Part shown: positions 1-8,416 of the stretch, piece after piece | How the letters are laid out: each line of letters opens with the position of its first letter | Position numbering within the stretch: the stretch's first letter is position 1 | Assembly (NCBI RefSeq): GCF_009909195.1 | Contig: NZ_JAAAMU010000001.1 | Span: 62,001-126,000 of the forward strand | Source of the DNA: Paenibacillus sacheonensis | GTDB taxonomy: Bacteria > Bacillota > Bacilli > Paenibacillales > Paenibacillaceae | Direction of reading: 5' to 3' | DNA: 64,000 bases | The notes under the pieces: model-generated | Seen by the model: only the letters and a program-made list of their open reading frames with translations | What the model was told of the DNA's origin: nothing | Database searches by the model: none | Program-made: the position numbers and the translations under genes

Positions 1-360
1 TTCCGTATCCCGGCGTCCATCAAAACAAAACGGGAAGACATGTACGAGCCGTACTTCGATTCTTACGAATGCCCGGCAGGTTCGCTGGTCTTCTTCAGCG
101 AAAATACCTGCCATGCAGGCCCGGTCTGGAACAATCCCGACCATGCGCGGGCGGCGATCCTGTTCGCCTTCAATCATATCGGCTGCCGCTGGCATCGCCA
201 CCATAACGTGGCGCCCGAAGTGATCGAACGGCTCGGCCCGGAAGCCAGATGGTATTTCCGCGATATCTGGCCGTGGGATAACAATGACAAATCCGGGCAA
301 TTCGGCGGCCGCAACGTCGTTCAGGTGCATGCGGACGGTTCCCTGACGACCTCACCTTAA
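1..360 (+). CDS. PhyH-family 2-oxoglutarate/Fe(II) dioxygenase, C-terminal part
   Basis: Only the C-terminal 119 residues are in the window; the frame is open from base 1, so the gene begins upstream. The visible part resembles the phytanoyl-CoA dioxygenase (PhyH) family: a His in SENTCHAGP that fits the distal iron ligand, followed about 15 residues later by an Arg in HARAAILF that fits the 2-oxoglutarate contact. Family members hydroxylate small molecules using Fe(II), oxygen and 2-oxoglutarate. The gene ends 62 bases before a sugar-binding lipoprotein with no terminator between, so it may belong to the same operon. The substrate cannot be told from this fragment. Confidence 0.72.
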   Translation, partial: FRIPASIKTKREDMYEPYFDSYECPAGSLVFFSENTCHAGPVWNNPDHARAAILFAFNHIGCRWHRHHNVAPEVIERLGPEARWYFRDIWPWDNNDKSGQFGGRNVVQVHADGSLTTSP

Positions 361-422
361 TCAGCAGACGTAGTAGCGTTTACTGAACCTATTAGTTCTT
401 CATCTAACGAGGAGGGTATAGG

Positions 423-2195
423 ATGGCAGTCAAACAAAGGCATCTGCTAGCGATCGTCTTGGTTCTCATGCTCGTCGTCGTTACGGCGTGCTCGGGGAAT
501 GATAACGGGGGAAATAACGGCGCGAAGGCGGACAACGACCACGCGAACAACGGGGCTGCGGCGGATAATTCCGCCGGAAACGACGGGAAGAACGATAAGC
601 CCGCCGATACGGGCAACAACGGAGGCAATGCCGGGAACGACGCCGCGGCCGAACCGCTCGGCAAGTACGATCCGCCGATAGAAGTGTCCACGGTGCGAAT
701 CATCAACGATACGTACAAATTCGCCGAAGGCGACACGATCGACAACAACGTGTGGTATAAGGCGTATGCGGATGAATTGGGCATCAAGATCAAGAACGAC
801 TGGGTCGTCAGCGGCGACGGCGTCGGCGGTCCGGGCGAGCAGAAGATGAACGTCTCGATCGCTTCCGGCGACCTGCCGGACATTATCCCGGTCAACCCGA
901 ATCAGCTGCAGCAGCTGATCGACGCGGATCTGGTCATGGACATGACGGACGTGTTCGAGAAATACGCTTCGCCGTTGACCAAGGAAATCATGAACGCCGA
1001 CGGCGGCTATGCGATGAAGTCGGCAAGTTCCGGCGGCAAGCTGATGGCCTTGCCGAATACGGGTTCATCCATGGACGGCGCGGCGATGATCTGGCTGCGT
1101 TCCGATTGGCTGAAGAAACTGAATCTGCCGGAGCCGAAGACGATGGACGACGTATATGCGATCATCGACGCGTTCACGAACCAAGATCCCGACGGCAATA
1201 ACAAGAAGGACACGGTCGGCATCGCGCTCAACAAAGACATCATGGGCGGCTACGCGGGTTTGGACGGCTTCTTTAACGCGTTCCATGCCTACCCGGGCAT
1301 TTGGTTCAAGGACGCCTCGGGCAAGCTGGTCAACGGCAGCGTGCAGCCGGAGACGAAAGCAGCCCTGGCGAAGCTCGCCGAGTTGTACAAATCCGGTCAA
1401 ATCGACAAGGAATTCGGCGTCAAGGACGGCGGCAAGGCAGGCGAATCGCAAGGCGCGGGCAAGAACGGCTTCTCCTTCGGCCAAATGTGGAATCCGCTGT
1501 GGCCGATGGTATCGAGCAAGGATAACGATCCGAATGCCGAATGGCAGTCGTATCCGCTCGCGTCCGTGGACGATCAGCCGGCAAGGCCGCAAGTCACGCT
1601 GGCCGTCGGCGGCTACTATGCCGTCAACAAGAAAGCGAAGCATCCGGAAGCGGCGGTCAAATTAATGAATTTGTACATCGAGAAGAGCTTCGGCGAATCC
1701 TCCGACCCGAATAAATACGGCAACGCCAACGGGCTCGAAGTCTTCAAGTACGCGATCGAGCTCGCTTCGCCTCCGACGAAGAACCTGGATGCGCACAAGG
1801 CCGTGACGGAAGCGCTCAAGAGCGGAGACGCCTCGAAGCTGAATCCCGAGCAGACGCTGTACTACGACAAGATCAGCAGTTATCTGAAGAAGGAAAACGG
1901 CACGAACGAGCGCTGGGCGTACGACCGCGTATTCGGCGAGACGGGATCGTTCGTCGTCATCGACAAGTACGTGAGCGAGAATCTGCTGATGAATAACGAA
2001 TTCTACGGCGCGCCTACGCCGACCATGGTATCGAAGGGATCCAGCCTGAAGAAGATGGAGCTCGAAGTCTTCACGAAGATCATCATGGGCTCTTCCCCGA
2101 TCGACGCGTTCGATAAGTTCGTCAAGGACTGGAACAGCGTCGGCGGCGAGGCGATGACCAAGGAAGTGAACGAGTGGTACCAAGCGCAGCAATAA
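423..2195 (+). CDS. LplA-type extracellular solute-binding lipoprotein
   Basis: A 590-residue binding protein of an oligosaccharide ABC importer. The N-terminus has a signal peptide ending in lipobox VTAC with lipidated Cys23, followed by an Asn/Gly/Asp-rich linker to about residue 75. The mature part (from EPLGKYDPPIEV) is a full-length LplA/YtcQ-type binding domain with a C-terminal FTKIIMGSSPIDAFDKFV segment typical of the family. GGAGGG at 411-416 sits 6 bases before the ATG. Two permeases follow. The protein is paralogous to the one at 14878, sharing the LGKYDPPIE start and the FTKIIMGS end. It would capture sugars outside the membrane; the ligand is unknown, though related systems handle pectin-derived oligosaccharides. 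Confidence 0.9.
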   Translation: MAVKQRHLLAIVLVLMLVVVTACSGNDNGGNNGAKADNDHANNGAAADNSAGNDGKNDKPADTGNNGGNAGNDAAAEPLGKYDPPIEVSTVRIINDTYKFAEGDTIDNNVWYKAYADELGIKIKNDWVVSGDGVGGPGEQKMNVSIASGDLPDIIPVNPNQLQQLIDADLVMDMTDVFEKYASPLTKEIMNADGGYAMKSASSGGKLMALPNTGSSMDGAAMIWLRSDWLKKLNLPEPKTMDDVYAIIDAFTNQDPDGNNKKDTVGIALNKDIMGGYAGLDGFFNAFHAYPGIWFKDASGKLVNGSVQPETKAALAKLAELYKSGQIDKEFGVKDGGKAGESQGAGKNGFSFGQMWNPLWPMVSSKDNDPNAEWQSYPLASVDDQPARPQVTLAVGGYYAVNKKAKHPEAAVKLMNLYIEKSFGESSDPNKYGNANGLEVFKYAIELASPPTKNLDAHKAVTEALKSGDASKLNPEQTLYYDKISSYLKKENGTNERWAYDRVFGETGSFVVIDKYVSENLLMNNEFYGAPTPTMVSKGSSLKKMELEVFTKIIMGSSPIDAFDKFVKDWNSVGGEAMTKEVNEWYQAQQ

Positions 2196-2232
2196 CGGGT
2201 TCGCGCGGCAAGGGAGAATGGTAGTTTGGGAA

Positions 2233-2305
2233 ATCGGCGGTCCTCGCCGATGGGTTGCGGTTAAACGGGGAAGGTCTGAGGGAAACTTCTATCTTCCCCT
2301 TTCTT
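2233..2305 (+). terminator. Intercistronic stem-loops between binding protein and permease genes
   Basis: Two hairpins lie in the gap. ATCGGCG pairs with CGCCGAT (2233-2239 with 2245-2251, 5-nt loop), and GGGGAAG pairs with CTTCCCC (2267-2273 with 2293-2299), the latter followed by a pyrimidine-rich TTTCTTC. They probably stabilise the binding-protein message or partly stop transcription, so that the binding protein is made in excess over the permeases. The T-tract is too poor for a strong terminator. Confidence 0.4.
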
Positions 2306-2343
2306 CATAGGGAAGGCGCTTGCCAAGATGGGAGGGTTTCGGC

Positions 2344-3243
2344 GTGGCGACGAAAAAATGGAGACGGGAATTGCCTCTGCATCTGATGGTGATTCCAGGT
2401 CTTATTTTGGTTCTAATCTATCATTACGGTCCCATGGCGGGCATTACGATCGCGTTTCAGAAGTTCATACCGGCCAAAGGATTCTTCGACTCCACGTGGG
2501 TCGGACTCGAAAATTTCCGCTATGTCATGGAGCTGCCCGACACGTGGCAGATTCTATGGAACACGGTCTATATCGCCGTCATGAAAATCATAGCGGGGCT
2601 AATCATCCCGATTACGATCTCCCTTCTGATCAACGAGGTCGGCAAGGAGCTGATCAAGCGTGGCGTGCAGACGCTGATCTATCTGCCCCATTTTCTATCT
2701 TGGGTCATTCTCGGCGGGATTCTGATCGATCTGCTGTCTCCGTCCGAGGGGATCGTGAACCAGATGCTGGGCTATCTGGGAATCGAGCCGATTTATTTTC
2801 TGGGCCTCGACGCCTGGTTTCCCTACACGCTCGTCGTCTCGGACGTCTGGAAGGAATTCGGCTTCAGTACGATCGTTTATTTGGCCGCGCTCACGAGCAT
2901 CAATCCGACTTTCTACGAGGCGGCGATCGTGGACGGCGCCAGCCGGTGGAAGCAGACGATCTATATCACGCTGCCCGGAATGATGCCGATCATCATTCTG
3001 CTCACGACGCTCAGTCTCGGCAACGTGCTGAATGCCGGCTTTGACCAGGTATTCAACCTCTACAGTCCGCAGGTTTACGAGAGCGGAGATATCATCGACA
3101 CGTTCGTGTACCGGATCGGCTTGGTCGATGCCCAGTACGGGGTGGCGACGGCCGTCGGGTTGTTCAAATCGGTCGTGTCCTTTTTCTTGATCACGATCTC
3201 GTATTACCTGGCATACCGCTTGGCGAATTACCGGATTTTCTAG
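2344..3243 (+). CDS. ABC transporter permease, LplB type
   Basis: A 299-residue inner-membrane permease with about six hydrophobic segments and the EAA loop (YEAAIVDGASRWKQ, then TLPGMMP) that docks the ATPase. It belongs to the LplB/UgpA branch and pairs with the next gene to form the channel for the binding protein at 423. The frame is open from a TTG at 2320, but GGGAGGG at 2331-2337 is 6 bases before GTG 2344, and family proteins begin with the KKWRRELPLHLM stretch, so GTG 2344 is preferred. There is no ATPase gene in this operon. Confidence 0.9.
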   Translation: MATKKWRRELPLHLMVIPGLILVLIYHYGPMAGITIAFQKFIPAKGFFDSTWVGLENFRYVMELPDTWQILWNTVYIAVMKIIAGLIIPITISLLINEVGKELIKRGVQTLIYLPHFLSWVILGGILIDLLSPSEGIVNQMLGYLGIEPIYFLGLDAWFPYTLVVSDVWKEFGFSTIVYLAALTSINPTFYEAAIVDGASRWKQTIYITLPGMMPIIILLTTLSLGNVLNAGFDQVFNLYSPQVYESGDIIDTFVYRIGLVDAQYGVATAVGLFKSVVSFFLITISYYLAYRLANYRIF

Positions 3244-3264
3244 TGGAAGGGGGCTCTTACGTCC

Positions 3265-4146
3265 ATGCACTATATGACATCCAGCAGGCGAGCGTTCATT
3301 ATCTTCAATTACGCGTTTCTGATCGGGCTGTCGCTGCTGTGCCTGCTCCCGCTGATTCACGTGCTGGCGCTATCGTTCAGCTCCAGCGCGGCCGCGACGG
3401 CGGGTTACGTGAAGTTCTGGCCCGTGCAATTCACGACGAACTCGTACCACTTCGTGCTGAAGAAGCCGGAGTTTCTCGCCTCGGTCTGGGTGAGCCTGCA
3501 GCGCGTGTCCCTCGGCACGATCGTCAACATGGCTTTGACGGTGCTTCTTGCCTATCCGCTGTCCAAGGAAGTGAAGGCGTTCCGGATGCGCACCTATTAC
3601 GTCTGGGCATTCTTCCTCACGATTCTGTTCGGCGGCGGACTGATTCCATGGTATATGGTCATCAAGGAAACCGGCTTGCTGGATTCGATCTGGGCGCTCA
3701 TCATTCCCGGAGCCGTGCCGGTGTTCAACGTCATCCTGCTGCTCAACTTCTTCCGGGGGCTGCCCAAGGAGCTGGAGGAAGCTTCGTTCATCGACGGGGC
3801 CGGCCATTGGACGACGATGTGGCGAATCTACGTACCGCTTTCGCTCCCGGCGCTTGCCACCATTACATTGTTCGCGATGGTCGGACATTGGAATTCCTGG
3901 TTCGACGGCTTGATTCTGATGAACTCGCCGGATCACTATCCGCTGCAAAGCTACCTGCAGACCGTCGTCATCAGGCGCGACTTGTCGCTCGTATCGCAGT
4001 CTAGTCTCGCGGACTTGGCCAACGTCTCCGACAGGACCAGCAAAGCCGCGCAGATCTTCATGGGGGCGCTGCCGATTCTGCTGGTGTATCCGTTCCTGCA
4101 GCGGTTCTTCATGAAAGGAATCGTCCTCGGGAGCGTGAAGGAATAA
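3265..4146 (+). CDS. ABC transporter permease, LplC/YtcP type
   Basis: The 293-residue second permease of the importer, in the MalG/YtcP branch. It has an N-terminal membrane segment, the characteristic LSFSSSAAATAGYVKFWP periplasmic-side stretch, and the EAA loop EEASFIDGAGHWTTMWRIYVP. GGAAGGGGG lies about 12 bases before the ATG, and the gene starts 21 bases after the previous stop, so the two are co-transcribed. It closely resembles the permease at 17577, consistent with duplication of the whole transporter. Confidence 0.9.
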   Translation: MHYMTSSRRAFIIFNYAFLIGLSLLCLLPLIHVLALSFSSSAAATAGYVKFWPVQFTTNSYHFVLKKPEFLASVWVSLQRVSLGTIVNMALTVLLAYPLSKEVKAFRMRTYYVWAFFLTILFGGGLIPWYMVIKETGLLDSIWALIIPGAVPVFNVILLLNFFRGLPKELEEASFIDGAGHWTTMWRIYVPLSLPALATITLFAMVGHWNSWFDGLILMNSPDHYPLQSYLQTVVIRRDLSLVSQSSLADLANVSDRTSKAAQIFMGALPILLVYPFLQRFFMKGIVLGSVKE

Positions 4147-4294
4147 GCGCTTTCATCCCGAATTCAATCTACTATCGAAGCCGAGTCCGACAGCAAAGCC
4201 ACAAGCGAAGAAGGAGCCGGAGCCGGTATCAAGGTCGAAGCGTGAAAGCCGAGGCCTGTCCAAATTCAAATTATCGAAGGAGTTGTCGCATTCC

Positions 4295-5431
4295 GTGAAA
4301 ATCACCCGGGTCCGCTGCAAATCGTTAATTCGCAAGGTGGAGAACGCATCCGCGCCGTCTTGGCTGTCCGAGACGGTCATCGCCAATCCGATGTCGATGT
4401 ATCCGAAATACCATGCCCGCCGTTCCTCGTGGAATGCGCCGTTTCCGAGCACGGCCGTGCTGATCGATACGGACGAGGGAATCCAAGGATTGGGCATCTC
4501 CTACGGCGGAGACTCGATTCGCTCGATCGTCGAGGAGCATTTCTCGCGGCTGCTGATCGGCGAGGACCCGTTCGATATCGAACGGCTGTGGGATCAGATG
4601 AACAAGTCTTCCTTGCCCTATGGCCGCAAAGGCCTATCCTCGTTCGCGCTCAGCGCGGTCGACAGCGCATTGTGGGATATCGTCGGCAAGGCGCTGAATC
4701 AGCCGGTGTACCGTCTTCTGGGCGGGGCGACCAAACCCGACATGCCGGTCTATCAGACGACGAACGATCGGACGGATTGGCAGGATGAATCGTTCTTCGG
4801 CGTGAAGCTGGCCATGCCTTACGGGCCGTCCGACGGCCGGGAGGGGCTGCTGAAGAACCGCGATCTGGTCAAGGAATGCCGGGAGAAAATCGGCGAGAAG
4901 CGGGAGATCATGCTGGATTGTTACATGGCATGGGACGTGGAATATACGTTCCGGATGCTGGATGCGCTCGAGCCTTACGGCGTCCGGTGGGTGGAGGAAG
5001 TGCTTGCGCCGGACAACATTCACGGCTACGAGAAGCTGGCCCGGTATTCGGGTCCGATCGCGATCGCGACGGGCGAGCATGAGTATCTGCGCTGGGGGCA
5101 CCGCGATTTGCTGGCAACCGGCGCAATCTCGATTCTTCAACCGGACGTCGATTGGGTAGGCGGGATAACGGAAGCGAGACGGATCAACGCCTTGGCATCG
5201 GCCTGGGGCATTACGGTCTGCCCGCATGCCGGGGGACTGCAGGCGCCGGCGCTCCATCTGATCAAGAGCCAGGTCAACAGCCCGTTCGTCGAGTGGGTCC
5301 GGACGTGGGACCGCGACAAGGGCAAGCCGGATCCGGTCGTCATCGGCATCCCGGATCCGGTGAACGGCCGCATCGCGCCGAGCGATGAGCCTGGCCTCGG
5401 CATTCGACTGAACGAGGATATCCTGGCATGA
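4295..5431 (+). CDS. Enolase-superfamily dehydratase, L-rhamnonate dehydratase type
   Basis: A cytoplasmic sugar-acid dehydratase of the mandelate racemase/enolase superfamily, 378 residues. Metal-ligand candidates are Asp in MLDCYMAWD (about 207), Glu in RWVEEV (about 234) and Glu in ATGEHEYLRWG (about 261); the general acid/base is the His of CPHAGG (about 311). The FGVKLAMPYGPSDGREGLLKN region resembles L-rhamnonate dehydratases, which turn rhamnonate into 2-keto-3-deoxyrhamnonate in the non-phosphorylated rhamnose pathway. A TTG at 4283 abuts the AAGGAG (4277-4282), so GTG 4295 is the better start. Other acid-sugar dehydratases remain possible. The stop overlaps the next start (ATGA). Confidence 0.78.
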   Translation: MKITRVRCKSLIRKVENASAPSWLSETVIANPMSMYPKYHARRSSWNAPFPSTAVLIDTDEGIQGLGISYGGDSIRSIVEEHFSRLLIGEDPFDIERLWDQMNKSSLPYGRKGLSSFALSAVDSALWDIVGKALNQPVYRLLGGATKPDMPVYQTTNDRTDWQDESFFGVKLAMPYGPSDGREGLLKNRDLVKECREKIGEKREIMLDCYMAWDVEYTFRMLDALEPYGVRWVEEVLAPDNIHGYEKLARYSGPIAIATGEHEYLRWGHRDLLATGAISILQPDVDWVGGITEARRINALASAWGITVCPHAGGLQAPALHLIKSQVNSPFVEWVRTWDRDKGKPDPVVIGIPDPVNGRIAPSDEPGLGIRLNEDILA

Positions 5432-7737
5432 TGCACAATTCGCTGTTGATCGAGGAACGTTTGCGGATAACGAATCAGCATGCGCTTCACCGGTCTAGGC
5501 GGGATCCGCACCGATTCGTATCGCGGCTGGATCCATCGCTGCAGGCAGCTGCCGGTGAGATTGCGCTGCACGGTAGTTGGAGAATCACGGGCGCCGCCGG
5601 GGGTGCGGCTGCGCCGGCAGCTTTGCAAGACGCCGTGCGGGAAGCCGCGCAGGATCTTGCGGGGTTCTTGGCATGCTTTGGCGTCGAGGTTGTCGATGAA
5701 GCTGACGGCTCTTCTGATGTTCATATTCGGTTCACCGCGGATGACGAGGTGGCCGAGGGAGCATACAGGCGCGTGGTGTCCGAAGACGCGAGCGTAGAGA
5801 TTGCGGCTAAGGACGCCAAGGGAATCTGGGCCGGCTTGATCGACCTGGAGCGAACGCTGTCGTTGAGAGGCGCGCCGTTCCTGACGCTTGGCAGCATCGG
5901 CAGGGTGCCGTCCTGGGAGACGCAGATCAGCCAAGCGCCGTTCGGTTCGAACTATTTGGTTCCGGATCTGTCTGACTCGTGCCTGTCCGACGATGCCTTT
6001 CGCATGCTGGCGCATGCCGGCATCAACGGCATGACGATCTATGGCGATTGGCTCTTATACGTCAAGAGCAGCATCTTCCCCGAACTGAACGCCGAGGATT
6101 ACGAACGCCATATTGCGGTGCTTCGGGATGCTTCCGAGCGAGCCGCGCGGTTCGGCGTCAGCCTGTTTTACGTTCCCGTCAGCCCGAAGCTGCTGGCGGA
6201 CCATCCTTTATTCCTGCGCTGTCCGTCGGCTCGGGGCGCCAAGCTTCATCCCGGCATCGCCGCCGAACCGAAGACCATCCACAATTTATGCTCCACCGAC
6301 CCGGACGTGCTGGCCTTTCACGCAGAGACGATGGAGCGTTTATTTCGAGAGGTCCCCTTGCTCGGCGGACTCATTCTCATTATTGGCGGCGAATCGTACT
6401 ATCACTGCTATATGAGACCCGATCGCCGGGCGCTGACGCGCGGGGAGAAGACGAATTGTCCGTGCTGCTTGGCCAGCAGCCCCGAAGAGGTCGTCGCCGG
6501 TTTGTTGAAGGCGACGGCGGATGCCGTCCATAGCGTCAAACCGGAAGCTCCGGTGATGGCGTGGCCCTACAGTGCCACCGGCTGGTCCGGGGATCCCGCG
6601 CAGCTGCGGCTGATCGAGACGATGGAAGAGCGGATCGCGCTTCTAACTACGATCGATAAGGATCAGTGGGCGCAGAAGGAGTACTATACGAAACACATCT
6701 GGGATTACAGCGTCGATTATACGGGACCCGCCGACAATATCGTGAAACAGGCGGAGGTTCTGGATCAGCGGGGGATGGACCTCTACATCAAGACGGAAAC
6801 CGCGCTGGGGCTGGAGTTTATCCAGTTTCCGTATATCCCATGCCTGCAGCGCCTGGCGGAGAAGTGGAGCCGGGTGAAGGAGCTGCGGCCGGAGGGCGTG
6901 CTGCAGTCGTGGATGTTTTTCGGCATGTGGGGATCCAGAGCGGAGGAGCTGGGCTGGTGGGCATCATGGTATCCGGAACGGAGCGCGGACGAGGTCATTG
7001 CGGCGATCGCGGAGCGGGATTTCGGCGCCAATGCTTCGGCGCTTGTCGAGGCTTGGGCGAGCTGCAGCGAAGCCATCGGTCGCCTGCCCTACATTCCGAT
7101 GTACTTTACGGGTCCCGAATTCATCGGCCCGGCTCATCCGTTGTATGCGGCTGACGAACTCCCGGGCAGGGAAACGTTCGAAGCGCTGCTCTATTATTTG
7201 CAGGAAAACGAAGAGACCTTCTCCGATACGGTGAACGAGGTCAGGCATCTGCTCGTCCTGGAAGAAATCCCGCACCGGCATATCGAAGAGGCCATGAGGG
7301 CAGATCCGGGTTATGACTATTGGCCGCTGCTGCTGGCGGAATATGCCTTGGCGCGCGATCATGCCAAGCAGGCATGGGAAACCGTGAAGGACTTGAAAGC
7401 CGCGGAAGGAGGCGCGGAGCAGGAGCGATTGCAGGAAGAACAGTGGCTGCTCGAGCTGCTGTACCGAACGTTGGAAACGACCAGCAGCACCTACGCGTTC
7501 CTGGAGTTGAAGGCTCGCTATAGGGAGGCTGGAGACGAGGCTGCGCTTCGGCGGATGCTGTCTATCATGGCGAGGGAAGCCGAGAACGCCCGATCTGCTA
7601 GAATCATCTACGAGCACGCGCCCTGGCTGGATCTGGCGCTTCGATTGGACGGTCACTATCCGTCCAGCCTCGGCATGATCGACGCAAAGATCCGGCTGAT
7701 GGAAGAGGAGCTGCGTTCGTTGGGAACGGGCGGGTAG
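5428..7737 (+). CDS. Large putative intracellular glycosidase with GH20-like N-terminal layout
   Basis: A 769-residue protein without signal peptide, overlapping the upstream dehydratase by ATGA and so translationally coupled. Residues about 90-160 (DVHIRFTADDEVAEGAY to GIWAGLIDLERTLSLRG) resemble the small alpha/beta domain before the barrel in GH20, GH67 and related glycosidases. The following region (GSIGRVPSWETQIS, MLAHAGINGMTIYGDW) looks like the start of a (beta/alpha)8 barrel. The C-terminal 200 residues are helical. I cannot assign catalytic residues with confidence; acidic positions in LIIGGESYY and YIKTETALGLEF are candidates. It most likely acts on the sugar brought in by this operon. 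The family is uncertain. Confidence 0.6.
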   Translation: MMHNSLLIEERLRITNQHALHRSRRDPHRFVSRLDPSLQAAAGEIALHGSWRITGAAGGAAAPAALQDAVREAAQDLAGFLACFGVEVVDEADGSSDVHIRFTADDEVAEGAYRRVVSEDASVEIAAKDAKGIWAGLIDLERTLSLRGAPFLTLGSIGRVPSWETQISQAPFGSNYLVPDLSDSCLSDDAFRMLAHAGINGMTIYGDWLLYVKSSIFPELNAEDYERHIAVLRDASERAARFGVSLFYVPVSPKLLADHPLFLRCPSARGAKLHPGIAAEPKTIHNLCSTDPDVLAFHAETMERLFREVPLLGGLILIIGGESYYHCYMRPDRRALTRGEKTNCPCCLASSPEEVVAGLLKATADAVHSVKPEAPVMAWPYSATGWSGDPAQLRLIETMEERIALLTTIDKDQWAQKEYYTKHIWDYSVDYTGPADNIVKQAEVLDQRGMDLYIKTETALGLEFIQFPYIPCLQRLAEKWSRVKELRPEGVLQSWMFFGMWGSRAEELGWWASWYPERSADEVIAAIAERDFGANASALVEAWASCSEAIGRLPYIPMYFTGPEFIGPAHPLYAADELPGRETFEALLYYLQENEETFSDTVNEVRHLLVLEEIPHRHIEEAMRADPGYDYWPLLLAEYALARDHAKQAWETVKDLKAAEGGAEQERLQEEQWLLELLYRTLETTSSTYAFLELKARYREAGDEAALRRMLSIMAREAENARSARIIYEHAPWLDLALRLDGHYPSSLGMIDAKIRLMEEELRSLGTGG

Positions 7738-7810
7738 CGCTACCCATACAGATCGGTAACGTGCAGACGGCTGCGGCGGCTTGAGTATCCGGACAGCTGA
7801 CAGCCGATTG

Positions 7811-7836
7811 AAGCTGACAATGTAGTCAGCTTTTTT
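7811..7836 (+). terminator. Rho-independent terminator after the first operon
   Basis: AAGCTGAC (7811-7818) pairs perfectly with GTCAGCTT (7825-7832) around a 6-nt loop, and the stem runs into six T (7831-7836). It ends the operon that finishes at 7737. Confidence 0.88.
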
Positions 7837-7840
7837 CTAT

Positions 7841-8061
7841 GGCAGCGAACGCCAGGATTCGAAAAGCTGCACAAAAGGCATAAATTCGGGGTGACAGAGG
7901 GCGCCGGGGCCTGAAAAGTTGTACAAAAGGCATAAATTCGAGGTGGCAGAGGGCGCCGGGGCCTGAAAAGTTGTACAAAAGGCATAAATTCGGGGTGGCA
8001 GAGGGCGCCGGGGCTTGAAAAGTTGCACAAAAGGCATAAATTCGGGGTGGTAGAGGGCGCC
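7841..8061. repeat. 52-bp tandem repeat array A (about four copies)
   Basis: Four direct copies begin at 7861, 7913, 7965 and 8017, exactly 52 bases apart; the last runs to about 8061 and a degenerate partial copy occupies 7841-7860. Each unit starts GAAAAGTTGYACAAAAGGCA, continues TAAATTCGGGG, and ends in a GC-rich AGAGGGCGCCGGGG part. Copies differ at one to four bases and there are no spacers. The period is not a multiple of three, so the short minus-strand open frames across it cannot be one repeated protein. The first 31 bases of the unit recur with period 52 at 59185. Confidence 0.93.
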
Positions 8062-8062
8062 A

Positions 8063-8253
8063 AATTGCTCCGGGGACTCTGCGCGGGTAGTTTGGCCTGA
8101 AATTGTGCAGTACAGCAGCTTTTGGCGCTCTGCGAGGGGAAATTGGTCTGTAATTCTGCATCAGAACAACTTTTGCTCCGCGTAGAGTCGTTAGCCAGCC
8201 AAAATTATGCACCACAGCAGCTTTTGGTGCTTAGCGAGGGGAGTTTGCCACGT
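8063..8253. repeat. 51-bp tandem repeat family, three diverged copies plus a fragment
   Basis: Directly after array A, three units begin with AATT at 8101, 8152 and 8203, 51 bases apart, with a partial unit at 8063-8100. The best-kept part is AATTNTGCANNACAGCAGCTTTTGG followed by a GCGAGGGG stretch. Copies are only roughly 65-75 percent alike by eye. The core looks like a diverged reverse complement of the array A core (AATTTATGCCTTTTGTGCAA then CTTTTC), so the two families may be inverted relatives. Confidence 0.7.
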
Positions 8254-8416
8254 CAGCCGGAGCCGAGGCTGATCGAGAACTCGCGGTCGATGCCCGGCAT
8301 CGTCGCTTTCCATGGTTAATCGGCAAGCCATCCGTTCTCCAGGCAGTTCAGCGCGTACGATGGCACATCCCCTTCCGCTTATCGGGGAGGCGCTATCCGA
8401 AAGGAGCATATCTAGG
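8254..8416. other. Leader region before the mannosidase gene, no clear signal
   Basis: The 163 bases between the repeats and the GH38 gene hold an open frame continuous with the mannosidase from 8312, but its 35 codons do not look like the family. I see no good sigma-A promoter or terminator. AAGGAG at 8401-8406 is the ribosome site of the mannosidase. Confidence 0.4.

Noticed and set aside
4141-4155. Cre-like AATAAGCGCTTTCA at the end of the YtcP-type permease gene
   Set aside because: 12 of 14 matches, but it overlaps a stop codon and I see no promoter in the following gap, so there is too little support.
5137-6015. Long minus-strand open frame across the dehydratase/glycosidase junction
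   Set aside because: It covers two coupled + strand genes with recognisable motifs and has no ribosome site or family features of its own.
7826-8215. Minus-strand open frames with a repeated Cys/Phe/Pro peptide across array A
   Set aside because: The same peptide appears in different frames because the 52-base period is not a multiple of three. There is no ribosome site, so these are by-products of the repeat.
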